From positions 2,728,001 through 2,792,000 of the forward strand of contig NZ_LT607409.1 in assembly GCF_900091505.1 (NCBI RefSeq): DNA of 64,000 nt. The letters are read 5' to 3'. Source of the stretch: Micromonospora chokoriensis (GTDB lineage Bacteria; Actinomycetota; Actinomycetes; Mycobacteriales; Micromonosporaceae). Positions 25,401 through 34,471 of this stretch are shown one piece after another. The translations under genes and the position numbers were made by a program. The notes beneath the pieces are model-generated. The model made no database searches, was not told where the DNA came from, and saw only the letters and a program-made list of their open reading frames with translations. Within the stretch, counting starts at the first letter, position 1, and each line of letters begins with the position of its first letter.

Positions 25401-25470
25401 GCCGGTCACACCCTCCCGGCGGGCACCGCCCGGGGCCCGGCTCACAGCCCACTGCCGTACCTTGACCAGC

Positions 25471-25965
25471 ATGGGGCGTATGGCGCAGTGGCGCCGGATG
25501 GTGCAGGAGCACGGGCACCGGCTGCTGCACGGGGCGGAGGCACCCGATCCGTCGAGCGGGCCGGCGCCCAGCCTGAACCGCCTCGACGCGCTGGTGGAGG
25601 GCTTCGCCGCCGGCCAACCGGTGCGCTGGAGCCTGGCCGGGTATCCTCGGCCGCTGCCCGGCCCGGTCGACGTCGTGGCGTACCGGATCATCGAGGAGGC
25701 GCTGACGAACGCCTGCCGGCACGCTCCGGGCGCGCCGGTCGCGGTCCGCCTGCGCTACGACGCCACGGGCATCACCATCGAGGTACGCGACGAGGGCGCC
25801 GCGCCCGCGCCGTCCGGAGCGCGCGCCCACCCCACCGGGCAGGGGCTGCTCGGGGTACGCAGACGCGCCGAGCGGCTCGGCGGCACGTTCTCCGCCGGCC
25901 CGCGCGCCGGTGGCGGCTTCACCGTACGGGTCGCGCTGCCCGCGCCCGAGGAGGTGGCCGAGTGA
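25471..25965 (+). CDS. Orphan HATPase-domain protein (truncated sensor kinase-like)
   Basis: 164 residues. Residues about 70-160 form a histidine-kinase ATPase domain: IIEEALTNACRHAPGAPVAVRL (N box), IEVRDEGAAPAP (G1 box) and TGQGLLGVRRRAERLGGTF (G2 box), which matches NarL-class kinases such as DesK. The sensor part and a clear HisKA_3 phosphoacceptor helix are missing; only GRMAQWRRMVQEHGHRLLHG remains. No response regulator follows. The frame is open upstream to 25390, where it would run into the inverted repeat, so ATG 25471 is preferred. It may be a decayed kinase or a stand-alone ATPase such as an anti-sigma-like protein. Confidence 0.6.
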   Translation: MGRMAQWRRMVQEHGHRLLHGAEAPDPSSGPAPSLNRLDALVEGFAAGQPVRWSLAGYPRPLPGPVDVVAYRIIEEALTNACRHAPGAPVAVRLRYDATGITIEVRDEGAAPAPSGARAHPTGQGLLGVRRRAERLGGTFSAGPRAGGGFTVRVALPAPEEVAE

Positions 25966-26175
25966 TGATCGGGCCGCGGGGCTTTCGCGATGGGGTGCCA
26001 CGGAAATAGGGTGGGGTCGGCGACCGTGTTGGTGGCCGGTGACCCGGTGGGAGGCGCAACCCGCCGGGCTCAGGTGTGTTCCGCACCCACCGGTGACCGC
26101 CCGGCGTCGCGTACGTCCGGTCACCTCGCCCCGGTCCGCACCTGGAATCCCCCATGACAACAGGGGAGAAGAACA

Positions 26176-27183
26176 ATGGCGCGACCCATCACGCTCTTCA
26201 CCGGCCAGTGGGCCGACCTTCCTTTCGAGGAGGTTTGCCGACTCGCCTCCGAGTGGGGCTACGACGGTCTGGAGATCGCCTGCTGGGGCGACCACTTCGA
26301 GGTCGACAAGGCACTCGCCGACGACTCCTACGTCGAGCGCAAGAAGGAGACCCTGGCGAAGCACAACCTCCAGGTCTTCACGATCTCCAACCACCTGGTC
26401 GGTCAGGCGGTCTGTGACCACCCGATCGACGAGCGGCACCAGGACATCCTGCCCGCCCGGATCTGGGGCGACGGCGAGCCCGAGGGGGTCCGTCAGCGGG
26501 CCGCCGAGGAAATCAAGGACACCGCGCGGGCGGCCGCGAAGCTCGGGGTGAACACGGTCGTCGGCTTCACCGGCTCGTCGATCTGGCACACCCTGGCGAT
26601 GTTCCCGCCGGTGCCGCCGTCGATGATCGAGCGCGGCTACCAGGACTTCGCCGACCGGTGGAACCCGATCCTCGACGTGTTCGACGAGGTCGGGGTGCGG
26701 TTCGCGCACGAGGTGCACCCGAGCGAGATCGCGTACGACTACTGGACGACGAAGCGGACGCTGGAGGCCATCGGCAACCGGCCCGCGTTCGGGCTGAACT
26801 GGGACCCGTCGCACTTCGTGTGGCAGGAGCTCGACCCGGTGAACTTCATCTTCGACTTCGCCGACCGGATCTACCACGTGGACTGCAAGGACGCCAAGGT
26901 GCGCACCGGGGACGGCCGGCGTGGCCGGCTCGCCTCGCACCTGCCCTGGGCTGACCTGCGCCGCGGGTGGGACTTCGTCTCCACCGGGCACGGCGACGTG
27001 CCCTGGGAGGACTGCTTCCGGGCGTTGAACGCGATCGGCTACGACGGCCCGATCTCGGTCGAGTGGGAGGACGCCGGCATGGACCGGCTCGTCGGTGCCC
27101 CGGAGGCGTTGCAGTTCGTCCGCCGGCTCGCCTTCGACGCTCCGAGCGCCGCCTTCGACGCGGCGTTCAGCAGCAAGGACTGA
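26176..27183 (+). CDS. Sugar phosphate isomerase/epimerase (TIM barrel)
   Basis: 335 residues with a complete xylose-isomerase-like metal site: [31 protein letters not shown], a [10 protein letters not shown] strand, [19 protein letters not shown] (glutamate ligand), [13 protein letters not shown] (Asp and His ligands), [10 protein letters not shown] and SVEWEDAG (final glutamate). Such proteins isomerise or epimerise sugars or cyclitols and often act with Gfo/Idh/MocA enzymes. It starts after GGGGAGAAG and probably works with the 3-keto-sugar genes nearby (10014, 20217, 23151); this link is inferred. It ends 19 bp before a strong terminator. Confidence 0.88.
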   Translation: MARPITLFTGQWADLPFEEVCRLASEWGYDGLEIACWGDHFEVDKALADDSYVERKKETLAKHNLQVFTISNHLVGQAVCDHPIDERHQDILPARIWGDGEPEGVRQRAAEEIKDTARAAAKLGVNTVVGFTGSSIWHTLAMFPPVPPSMIERGYQDFADRWNPILDVFDEVGVRFAHEVHPSEIAYDYWTTKRTLEAIGNRPAFGLNWDPSHFVWQELDPVNFIFDFADRIYHVDCKDAKVRTGDGRRGRLASHLPWADLRRGWDFVSTGHGDVPWEDCFRALNAIGYDGPISVEWEDAGMDRLVGAPEALQFVRRLAFDAPSAAFDAAFSSKD

Positions 27184-27202
27184 GCACACCTCGAACAGAC
27201 CA

Positions 27203-27232
27203 CGGGCCGGTCGCCCTGCGGCGACCGGCCCG
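27203..27232. terminator. Bidirectional hairpin terminator
   Basis: CGGGCCGGTCGCC at 27203-27215 pairs perfectly with GGCGACCGGCCCG at 27220-27232 around a 4-nt loop. It lies between convergent genes (isomerase and YtxH-like protein) and can serve both. Confidence 0.85.
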
Positions 27233-27247
27233 TCGAGGTGCGGTGGG

Positions 27248-27652
27248 TCAGAGCGTGCTGCCGTTCGTGCCCGAGCCGGACGGCTTGGTGCGGGGGTTCG
27301 TGGACGACGGCGACCCGGAGGTCGTGCCGACCGTGCTGGTGCCCGCCTTGGCGCCCACCGTGGCGGGCGTGCCGGCGAACGCGTCGTCGGCGGCGGTCAG
27401 CTCCTGCTTGCCGGTGCTGCCGTTGCCGTTACCCAGCTTCTCGCCCAGCTTGGTGTGGCCGAGCTTGTCCTTGCCCTCGCTGTAGAGCTTGTTCGCCTGG
27501 GCCTGCGCGACCCCGGCCGCCTCCTGGACGGTCGGGTGGTCGAGCACCTTGCGGCCCCGAACCACCAGCTCTTCGTACTTCTCCCGGCCGGCACGGGCGC
27601 CCAGGACGAATCCCGCAGCCAGCCCGCCAAGAAACATGATCTTTCCGCGCAT
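27248..27652 (-). CDS. YtxH-like small membrane-associated protein
   Basis: 134 residues. One hydrophobic segment at the N-terminus (MRGKIMFLGGLAAGFVLGARAG) is followed by REKYEELVVRGRKVLDHPTVQEAAG, a pattern common in YtxH-like stress or envelope proteins of actinobacteria, then a helical region and a Ser/Thr/Gly/Pro-rich disordered tail. The frame is open upstream, but the internal ATG at 27652 is preceded by GGAAGGAG and gives the normal N-terminus. Function unknown. Confidence 0.75.
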   Translation of the reverse strand: MRGKIMFLGGLAAGFVLGARAGREKYEELVVRGRKVLDHPTVQEAAGVAQAQANKLYSEGKDKLGHTKLGEKLGNGNGSTGKQELTAADDAFAGTPATVGAKAGTSTVGTTSGSPSSTNPRTKPSGSGTNGSTL

Positions 27653-27947
27653 GGCGGCTCCTTCCGTACCTGACGCGCCGTCGACCCCGGCGAGTTGCCC
27701 CGTCGGAAGGCGACCTGTTCGCGCCTGCGTCCTCTGTCCGCAGCTAACTACCCATCCTGCTCCCCGCTCAAGCATGTCTGGGCCGGGATGGCGATTTACC
27801 CTGTTTGTCGATGCGTCAGGGATGCTGACCTGCGCATCTTGATCACCAGGTGCCGGGGAGGAACCCACTGGACCGCGACCGGGGAAAGTCCTGTACTCTT
27901 GTCCCGTCGCACGGCGTCGGCGAGATCCGATTCCGAGCGGTGCACGA

Positions 27948-28020
27948 TCCCCTGTAGCTCAATTGGCAGAGCAGCCGGCTGTTAACCGGCAGGTTATTGG
28001 TTCGAGTCCAATCGGGGGAG
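27948..28020 (+). tRNA. tRNA-Asn (GTT)
   Basis: A 73-nt cloverleaf: acceptor TCCCCTG pairs with CGGGGGA (one G-U), D arm GCTC/GAGC, anticodon stem CCGGC/GCCGG with loop TGTTAAC (anticodon GTT), T arm TTGG-TTCGAGT-CCAA. CCA is not encoded. Confidence 0.95.
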
Positions 28021-28089
28021 CTTCTCCACCCAGCGCCCGTCGGCCCGATGCCGGCGGGCGTTTTCGCGCGCCCACATCGCCACTCCCCG

Positions 28090-28172
28090 CCCGGTCGATC
28101 ATGGGGTTGTGGTGCCGGTTCTGTGTAGTTATGCGCCCTTCATCCACCACCACAACTCCATGATCGACCGGG
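28090..28172. repeat. Long inverted repeat (25-bp arms, one mismatch)
   Basis: Arms 28090-28114 (starting CCCGGTCGATCATGG) and 28148-28172 (ending CCATGATCGACCGGG) pair with a single mismatch around a 33-nt loop. It lies between tRNA-Asn and the MMPL gene. Arm length and sequence suggest a dispersed palindromic element of the genome rather than a terminator. Confidence 0.65.
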
Positions 28173-28283
28173 GTGGGATGGCGGATTCGGGGCTGTCACG
28201 AGAGGTTTCGGCGGCAGGATGGTCGATGTCGACTCGCGTTTACAGCGCGTCGATCGCTGCGCCGATCCTTGGGGTGAGTACGC

Positions 28284-30401
28284 ATGTCCGGACGAGGTGG
28301 CAGGGCCACGCTGGTCGCGGTGGCGGTCGTGCTGGCCTGGCTGGTGATCGGTGGTGTGGCCGGCCCGTACGCCGGACGTCTCAGCGAGGTCGCCACCAAC
28401 GACAACGCCGCCTTCCTGCCCGCCGACGCCGAGGCGACCCGGGCCCAGGACCTCGCCGGCCAGTTCGTCGACAGGCAGACCATCCCGGCCCTGGTCGTCT
28501 ACGAGCGCCCTTCCGGGATCACCGACGCGGACCGGCAGCGGGTGATCGCCGACGCGGCCCGGTTCGCCCAGGTGCCCGGCGTGGTCACGCCGCTGCCGCT
28601 GCCGATCCCGAGCGAGGACGGTCAGGCTCTCCAGGTCGTCGTACCCGTGGACGACGCCGAGGGGGAGGAGATCGGCACTGTCGTCGAGCAGCTGCGCGAC
28701 ATCACCGGTGGGGACCGGGACGGCCTCAGCGCCGACGTCTCCGGCCCGGCCGGCCTGCTCGCCGACCTGATCGAGGTGTTCTCCGCCATCGACGGACCAC
28801 TGCTGCTGGTCACCCTGGTCGTGGTGCTGGTCATCCTGTTGGTCGTGTACCGAAGCCCGGTGCTCTGGATCTTCCCGCTGTTGGCCGCCGGGATGTCGTA
28901 CGCCCTGGCCTCGGTCTTCGTCTACCTGCTGGCCGACGCGGACGTGCTCAAGCTCAACGGGCAGGCCCAGGGCATCCTCACCGTGCTCGTCTTCGGTGCC
29001 GGCACCGACTACGCGTTGTTGCTCATCGCCCGCTATCGGGAGGAGTTGCACCGCCACGATCGGCCGTGGGCCGCCATGCGCACCGCCTGGAAGGGTGCCG
29101 CTCCGGCCATCATCGCGTCCGGCGGCACGGTCATCGTCAGCCTGCTCTGCCTGCTGCTGTCCAGCCTCAACTCGAACCGGGCACTCGGTCCGGTCGCTGC
29201 CATCGGCATCGCCGCCACCCTGCTGGTGATGCTCACCTTCCTGCCCGCGCTGCTGGTGCTCGGCGGTCGGTGGGCGTTCTGGCCCCGGCGGCCCCGCGAG
29301 GACCAGGCCGACCCGCGCCTGGAGCACGGCATCTGGAGTCGCATCGCCGGTTTCGTGGCCCGGCACGCCCGACCGATCTGGCTGAGCACCGCAGTGGTGC
29401 TGGCCCTCCTCACGTTCGGGCTCACCCAGCTCGGCGCGACCACACTCGGCCAGTCCGACCTGTTCACCCAACGCGTCGACTCGGTCGACGGCCAGGAGGT
29501 GATCTCCCGGCACTACCCGGCGGGCACGGGCAGCCCGGCCACCATATTCACCACCGAACAGACCGCCCGGCAGGTCGCCCAGGTGGCACAGGATGTACGG
29601 GGTGTAGCCGACGTCCGCCCCCTCTCCGCCGGCCCGCAGACCGGCCCGCCGGACCCGAACGCCGCACCGACTGTCATCGACGGGCGGGTACAGCTGGACG
29701 CCACCCTCACCGACCCACCCGACAGCGACGGCGCCGAGCGGACCATCCGCGAGCTGCGCGTCGCCGTACACCAGGTGCCCGGCGCGGACGCCGTGGTCGG
29801 TGGCTTCACCGCGATCAACGTGGACACCTCGGACGCCGCCAAGCGCGACCAGAACGTCATCATCCCGGTGGTGCTGGTGGTCATCGCGGTGATCCTGGCC
29901 CTGCTGCTGCGGGCGCTGCTCGCACCGGTGCTGCTGATCGCCACCGTGCTGCTCAGCTTCGCCGCCACCCTCGGCCTCTGCGCACTGCTGTTCCGCCACG
30001 TCTTCGACTTCCCCGGCGTGGACTCGTCGTTCCCGCTGTTCGCGTTCGTGTTCCTGGTCGCCCTGGGGATCGACTACAACATCTTCCTGATGAGCCGGGT
30101 CCGCGAGGAGTCGGTCCGGCGGGGTGCCCGCGCCGGTGTGCTCGTCGGCCTCGCCGTCACCGGCGGGGTGATCACCTCCGCCGGCATCGTGCTCGCCGCG
30201 ACGTTCTCCGCCCTCGCCGTCCTGCCGCTCGTGGTGTTGGTCGAGTTGGGTACGGCGGTCGCGATCGGGGTACTGATCGACACCATCGTCGTCCGGTCGT
30301 TGCTGGTGCCCGCACTGGTGTACGACATCGGGCCGACGATCTGGTGGCCGGGCCGGTTGTCCCGGGCGAACGGTGAGCGGGAGGCACGCGATGCTGGCTG
30401 A
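28284..30401 (+). CDS. MMPL/RND family transporter
   Basis: 705 residues with two homologous halves, each one membrane segment, a large outer loop and five further segments. MMPL marks include NDNAAFLPADAEATRAQ in the first loop, the membrane GAGTDYALLLIARYREEL motif (charged TDY relay) and the matching ALGIDYNIFLMSRVREES in the second half. Such proteins export lipids or drugs using proton flow. The length fits small actinobacterial MMPL exporters. The FAD enzyme gene begins inside its 3' end, so the two are co-translated. Confidence 0.92.
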   Translation: MSGRGGRATLVAVAVVLAWLVIGGVAGPYAGRLSEVATNDNAAFLPADAEATRAQDLAGQFVDRQTIPALVVYERPSGITDADRQRVIADAARFAQVPGVVTPLPLPIPSEDGQALQVVVPVDDAEGEEIGTVVEQLRDITGGDRDGLSADVSGPAGLLADLIEVFSAIDGPLLLVTLVVVLVILLVVYRSPVLWIFPLLAAGMSYALASVFVYLLADADVLKLNGQAQGILTVLVFGAGTDYALLLIARYREELHRHDRPWAAMRTAWKGAAPAIIASGGTVIVSLLCLLLSSLNSNRALGPVAAIGIAATLLVMLTFLPALLVLGGRWAFWPRRPREDQADPRLEHGIWSRIAGFVARHARPIWLSTAVVLALLTFGLTQLGATTLGQSDLFTQRVDSVDGQEVISRHYPAGTGSPATIFTTEQTARQVAQVAQDVRGVADVRPLSAGPQTGPPDPNAAPTVIDGRVQLDATLTDPPDSDGAERTIRELRVAVHQVPGADAVVGGFTAINVDTSDAAKRDQNVIIPVVLVVIAVILALLLRALLAPVLLIATVLLSFAATLGLCALLFRHVFDFPGVDSSFPLFAFVFLVALGIDYNIFLMSRVREESVRRGARAGVLVGLAVTGGVITSAGIVLAATFSALAVLPLVVLVELGTAVAIGVLIDTIVVRSLLVPALVYDIGPTIWWPGRLSRANGEREARDAG

Positions 30402-31629
30402 GACCGACGTGGTCGTCGTTGGCGGAGGCCTGGCCGGGCTCGCCGCCGCCCGCCGGCTGCACCGCGCCGGGGTGCCCTGGCGGTTGCTGGAGGCCAGCGG
30501 TCGGCTCGGCGGTCGGGTGGCCACCGACGTGGTCGACGGCTACCTCGTCGACCGGGGCTTCCAGGTGCTCAACACCGCGTACCCCCGGCTCGGCACGCTG
30601 CTCGACACCGACCGCCTCGACCTCGGGTACTTCACCTCCGGCGTGCTGGTCCGCAAGGGCGACGACCTGGTGCGGCTGGTCAACCCGCTGCGCGAACCGA
30701 CCGGCGCCCCGGGCACCGCGCTCGCGGGCGTCGGCTCGTTGCGCGACCGGCTGCGTTTCGCCGCGCTCGCCGCCGGCTGCGCCACACTGCCCGCGGCCCG
30801 GCTCCTCGCCGCACCGGAGACCAGCGCCGAGACCGCACTGCGGCGGGCGGGTCTATCCGACGCGATCATCGAGGAACTGCTGCGACCCTTCCTGTCCGGC
30901 GTGTTCATCGACCGGGAGCTGGCCACCTCCAGTCACGTACTCGCGATGGTGGTGCGCTCCTTCGCCCGCGGCCGCATCGGCCTGCCCGCCGAGGGGATGG
31001 CCGCGCTGCCCCGGGCCATCGCCGACCCGCTCCCCGCCGACCTGCTCGACCTGGACACCCCGGTCGCCGAGGTCGCCCCCGGCCGGGTCCGCACCCAGGC
31101 CGGCGACATCCGCTGCCGGGCCGTCGTGGTCGCCGTCGACCCACCCGCCGCGTCCGCGCTGCTTCCGGCCCTGGCGACGGTACGCATGCACAGCTACACC
31201 ACCTACTACCACAGCGCCTCAGAGCCGCCGCTCACCGAACCGATCCTGCTCGTCGACGGCGACCGGCGCGAGATCGTGGCGAACACCGTGGTGCTCAGCA
31301 ACGCCGCACCGACGTACGCGCCCACCGGACGGCACCTGATCGCCACCTCCGTGGTCGGCCCGACCGCCCCACCCGAGCCGACCATCCGGGCCGAGTTGAC
31401 CCGGCTGTACGGTCAGTCCACCGCCGACTGGACACACCTCACCACGGTCGCCGTACCGCAGGCGCTACCCGCCGCGCCGCCACCACAGGGGCGGCTGCGC
31501 AAACCCGTGTCGATGGGAGAGGGGCTGTTCGTGGCCGGTGACCACCGGGACAGCCCGTCCATCCAGGGTGCCCTCGCCGGCGGCTGGCGTGCCGCCGGAG
31601 CGGTGCTGGAGGAGTTGCGCGCGGGTTGA
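30391..31629 (+). CDS. FAD-dependent amine oxidase-like oxidoreductase
   Basis: 412 residues. The dinucleotide-binding motif is VVVVGGGLAGLAAARRLHRAG, followed by LLEASGRLGGRVATD, the amine oxidase/phytoene desaturase signature, GIn-rich substrate segments and a C-terminal FAD contact (GLFVAGDHRDSPSIQGALAGGWRAAG). It resembles protoporphyrinogen- or amine-oxidase-like proteins; the substrate is unknown. ATG 30391 with GGGAGG before it is preferred over GTG 30373. It overlaps the MMPL gene by 11 bp, so it may modify the lipid exported by MMPL, a guess from context. Confidence 0.87.
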   Translation: MLAETDVVVVGGGLAGLAAARRLHRAGVPWRLLEASGRLGGRVATDVVDGYLVDRGFQVLNTAYPRLGTLLDTDRLDLGYFTSGVLVRKGDDLVRLVNPLREPTGAPGTALAGVGSLRDRLRFAALAAGCATLPAARLLAAPETSAETALRRAGLSDAIIEELLRPFLSGVFIDRELATSSHVLAMVVRSFARGRIGLPAEGMAALPRAIADPLPADLLDLDTPVAEVAPGRVRTQAGDIRCRAVVVAVDPPAASALLPALATVRMHSYTTYYHSASEPPLTEPILLVDGDRREIVANTVVLSNAAPTYAPTGRHLIATSVVGPTAPPEPTIRAELTRLYGQSTADWTHLTTVAVPQALPAAPPPQGRLRKPVSMGEGLFVAGDHRDSPSIQGALAGGWRAAGAVLEELRAG

Positions 31630-31672
31630 GCCCGGCTCGAAACGGGGGCCACACGGCCCTTGTTGATCACCT

Positions 31673-32632
31673 ATGATCCCCGCCATGCCCGCCCCTCTGC
31701 CAGCCCCCACCTTCGATGCTGGTGCCGCGTACCCCGAGGTCAACGACCTCCGCAAGGCGCTCGACGCCGCCGACTGGCCCGCCGTCCGCGCGTTGTTCGC
31801 CGACCGCGAGCCCGCCCACCGGACGCTGCTGGTCTCCGCCGCCGGGGACCAGGAAGGGACCGAGCCGTTCCTACGGCGGGTGTACGACAACGACCCCACC
31901 GACGCCCTCGCCGGTACGCTGCTCGGCAACTGCCTCATCCGCACCGGTTGGCGGATCCGCAGTGCCGCCCGGGCCCAGCACGTCAGCCGCAGCCAGTTCG
32001 ACCAGTTCCACGACCACCTGCGGCGCGCTGAGCAGGTGTTGATCGATGTCACGGCCCGGCACGAGGACGACGCGGCGGCCTGGACACAGCGGATCACCCT
32101 CGCCCGGGGCCTGCAACTGGGCCAGAACGAGACGCGTCGCCGCTACGACAGACTCGCGCGACACCACCCGCACCACCTGCCCGCGCAGGCCAGCCTGCTC
32201 CAACAGCTCTGCCCGAAGTGGAGCGGTGACTGGGACCGGGCCTTCGGTTTCGCCCGCGAATGCGCCCAGACCGCGCCCGACGGGGCACCCAACGCCGCGA
32301 TCGTCGCCGAGGCGCACCTGGAACGCTGGTTGGACTTCGACACCGAACGGGAACGCACGGAGTACCTGCGCAGCACCCCCGTGGTGGACGAGATCATGCG
32401 GTGCGGCCAACGGTCGGTGCTGCACCCCGACTACGTCGACAAGGCGGACTGGGTCTGGGTCCGTTCGACCTTCGCGCTGATGTTCAGCCTGACCGAGCAG
32501 TGGCCCGCCGCCGCCGACCAGTTCACCGCCCTCGGCAACCTCGGCAGCGAATACCCCTGGGCCTATGTGGACGAGGCAGCGGGCTTCATCAAGTACCGCG
32601 CCAAGGCGTACGCGAAGGGTGGTCGTTCGTGA
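31673..32632 (+). CDS. Helical-repeat protein of unknown function
   Basis: 319 residues, rich in paired helices (DLRKALDAADWPAVRALFAD; DPTDALAGTLLGNCLIRTGWRIR; AQASLLQQLCPKWSGDWDRAFGFARECA; TFALMFSLTEQWPAAADQFTALG), which looks like TPR- or DUF4034-type repeats. No catalytic motif or signal peptide is visible. The start may be ATG 31673 or 31685. It overlaps the peptidase gene by 4 bp (GTGA), so it is probably a partner of that membrane peptidase. Confidence 0.7.
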   Translation: MIPAMPAPLPAPTFDAGAAYPEVNDLRKALDAADWPAVRALFADREPAHRTLLVSAAGDQEGTEPFLRRVYDNDPTDALAGTLLGNCLIRTGWRIRSAARAQHVSRSQFDQFHDHLRRAEQVLIDVTARHEDDAAAWTQRITLARGLQLGQNETRRRYDRLARHHPHHLPAQASLLQQLCPKWSGDWDRAFGFARECAQTAPDGAPNAAIVAEAHLERWLDFDTERERTEYLRSTPVVDEIMRCGQRSVLHPDYVDKADWVWVRSTFALMFSLTEQWPAAADQFTALGNLGSEYPWAYVDEAAGFIKYRAKAYAKGGRS

Positions 32633-34314
32633 TCCAGCACCTGGATGTGGACGGGGTGCCCACGCTGCTCGCCCCCACCGGCGGGCCGATGCACGCCGGG
32701 CTGACCTTCCGGGTCGGCACCGCCGACGAGACGCTCGCCCGCGCCGGCATCACCCACCTCATCGAACACCTCGCGCTCGCCCCGCTCGGCCTGGCCGACT
32801 ACCACGTCAACGGCGCGACGGCCCCCGCGTACACCACGTTCCACACCCAGGGCTCCGAGGCGGACATCGCGGCGTTCCTCACCGCCGTCTGCGGGCACCT
32901 CTCCGACCTGCCGGTCGCGCGGCTCGACGTCGAGAAGGAGATCCTGCGCACCGAGTGGAGCAGCCGGGGCTCCGCCGCCGTTGACGACATCCCGCTGTGG
33001 CGCTACGGCGCCCGTGACTTCGGCCTGAGCAGCTACCCGGAATGGGGCTTGAGCGCGCTCACCGCCGACGACCTGCGGCAATGGGTGGCCCGCTGGTTTA
33101 CCAGGGAGAACGCCGTACTCTGGATCGCCGGTGACCGGGTGCCCGCCGGGCTACGGCTCACCCTGCCCAGCGGGGTCCGCCAGCCGGTGCCGGTGGCGTC
33201 GTCGGCGCTGCCGACCACCCCCGCGTACTTCGTCAGCGGCGCCCGCGCCGTGGTGCTCGACTCGGTGGTCCGCCGCACCACCGCCGCCAGCACCTTCGCC
33301 GGCGTACTGGAGCGGGAGCTGTACCGGTCGTTGCGCCAGGACGCCGGCCTGTCCTACACCACCACCACGGCGTACGAGCCACGCGGCGACGGGTACGCGA
33401 CACTGCGGGCACTCGCCGACGCGCTGGCGGAGAAGCAGGACGCCGTGCTCGGCGGCTTCATCGACGTCCTCGCCAAGATGCGCGTCGGCCGGATCGAACA
33501 GGCGGACCTCGACGCCACCGTCGCCAAGCGGGAAGACCTCCTGGCCACCACCGAGGTGGACGCCGCGCGCCTACCCGGGTACGCCCTCAACCTGCTGACC
33601 GGGCAGCCGAACCTCACGCTCGACGAGTACCGGGCCGAGCTGAAGGCCGTCAGCATCGCCGACCTGCACGACGTGGCCGGCGAGGTGATGGCCTCGGCGC
33701 TGCTCATGGTGCCCCGCGGTCACAGCGCCGACTGGGCCGGCTTCACCGCCGCACCCACCCACTCCGCCGACACGGTCGACGGCCCCACGTACCGCGCCCG
33801 GGAAGGCGCAGGTGGCATCCGCCTCGGCGTCGACGGGGTGACCTACCTGGGGTCGGACGGGCCCCTGACCGTCCGCTACACCGACTGCGCCGCCATGCTC
33901 GCCTGGCCCGACGGCGCACGTCAACTCATCGGCACGGACGCCATCGTGCTGCACATCGAGCCGACCATGCTCGGCCTGCCCCCGGGGACGATCCAGGCCA
34001 TCGACGCCGGGGTGCCGGCCGACGTGCACGTCACCATGCCGGCCCGCAGCGCGGACCAGATTCCGCAGCCCCGGCCCATCGAGCGCCAGCCCGAACCCGC
34101 CAAGCGCTCCTGGTGGGAGGTCCCGGTGATGGTGCTCAGCGGGCTCGCCACCCTGCTCGTGGGCGGGATCTTCCTGCTGCTCACCATCGGCATGTTCGCC
34201 GCCGAGGAGAGTGCGGAGGACGACGCGTGGTTCTGGGGCGTCATCGTGGTCGGGTGGGTGCTCACTGTTATCCTCGCGTTGCCCATCGTGCTGCTGAAGC
34301 GACGACGGCGGTGA
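32629..34314 (+). CDS. Membrane-anchored M16 (pitrilysin/MPP-like) zinc peptidase
   Basis: 561 residues. The zinc motif HLIEH (HxxEH) is at about residues 44-48, with a downstream glutamate-rich helix VEKEILRTEW near residue 105 that can supply the third ligand. The second M16 half has RELYRSLRQDAGLSYTTTT, like the LREKEGLAYS motif. After a roughly 130-residue extra domain come two membrane helices (about 505-527 and 535-555) and a basic end. The peptidase domain therefore sits on the cytoplasmic membrane. The fusion of M16 with C-terminal membrane helices is unusual. Starts at GTG 32629, coupled to the preceding gene. Confidence 0.8.
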   Translation: MIQHLDVDGVPTLLAPTGGPMHAGLTFRVGTADETLARAGITHLIEHLALAPLGLADYHVNGATAPAYTTFHTQGSEADIAAFLTAVCGHLSDLPVARLDVEKEILRTEWSSRGSAAVDDIPLWRYGARDFGLSSYPEWGLSALTADDLRQWVARWFTRENAVLWIAGDRVPAGLRLTLPSGVRQPVPVASSALPTTPAYFVSGARAVVLDSVVRRTTAASTFAGVLERELYRSLRQDAGLSYTTTTAYEPRGDGYATLRALADALAEKQDAVLGGFIDVLAKMRVGRIEQADLDATVAKREDLLATTEVDAARLPGYALNLLTGQPNLTLDEYRAELKAVSIADLHDVAGEVMASALLMVPRGHSADWAGFTAAPTHSADTVDGPTYRAREGAGGIRLGVDGVTYLGSDGPLTVRYTDCAAMLAWPDGARQLIGTDAIVLHIEPTMLGLPPGTIQAIDAGVPADVHVTMPARSADQIPQPRPIERQPEPAKRSWWEVPVMVLSGLATLLVGGIFLLLTIGMFAAEESAEDDAWFWGVIVVGWVLTVILALPIVLLKRRRR

Positions 34315-34380
34315 TGAGGCGGGGCCGGATCGCTGCTGGCCCGTGATCCACCGGTCGGGATAAGATCCGGCGCGGTGTGA

Positions 34381-34457
34381 GGGGCGGTAGCTCAGCCGGT
34401 TAGAGCAGGGGACTCATAATCCCTCGGTCGCGGGTTCGAGTCCCGCCCGCCCCACCA
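34381..34457 (+). tRNA. tRNA with anticodon CAT (elongator Met, or Ile2)
   Basis: A 77-nt cloverleaf with encoded CCA: acceptor GGGGCGG pairs with CCGCCCC, D arm GCTC/GAGC, anticodon stem GGGGA/TCCCT with loop CTCATAA, T arm GCGGG-TTCGAGT-CCCGC. It lacks initiator features, so elongator methionine is likely; lysidine-modified Ile2 cannot be excluded. Its 3' part is the attachment site for the elements that follow. Confidence 0.93.
34413..34456 (+). repeat. attL: 44-bp direct repeat inside the tRNA
   Basis: From the anticodon loop (CTCATAATCCC) to the CC of the CCA end, this stretch recurs base for base at 36458-36501. It lies next to a tyrosine integrase gene and restores the tRNA 3' end, as in actinomycete integrative elements. 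Confidence 0.92.
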
Positions 34458-34471
34458 ACAGTTTGCCCTGG

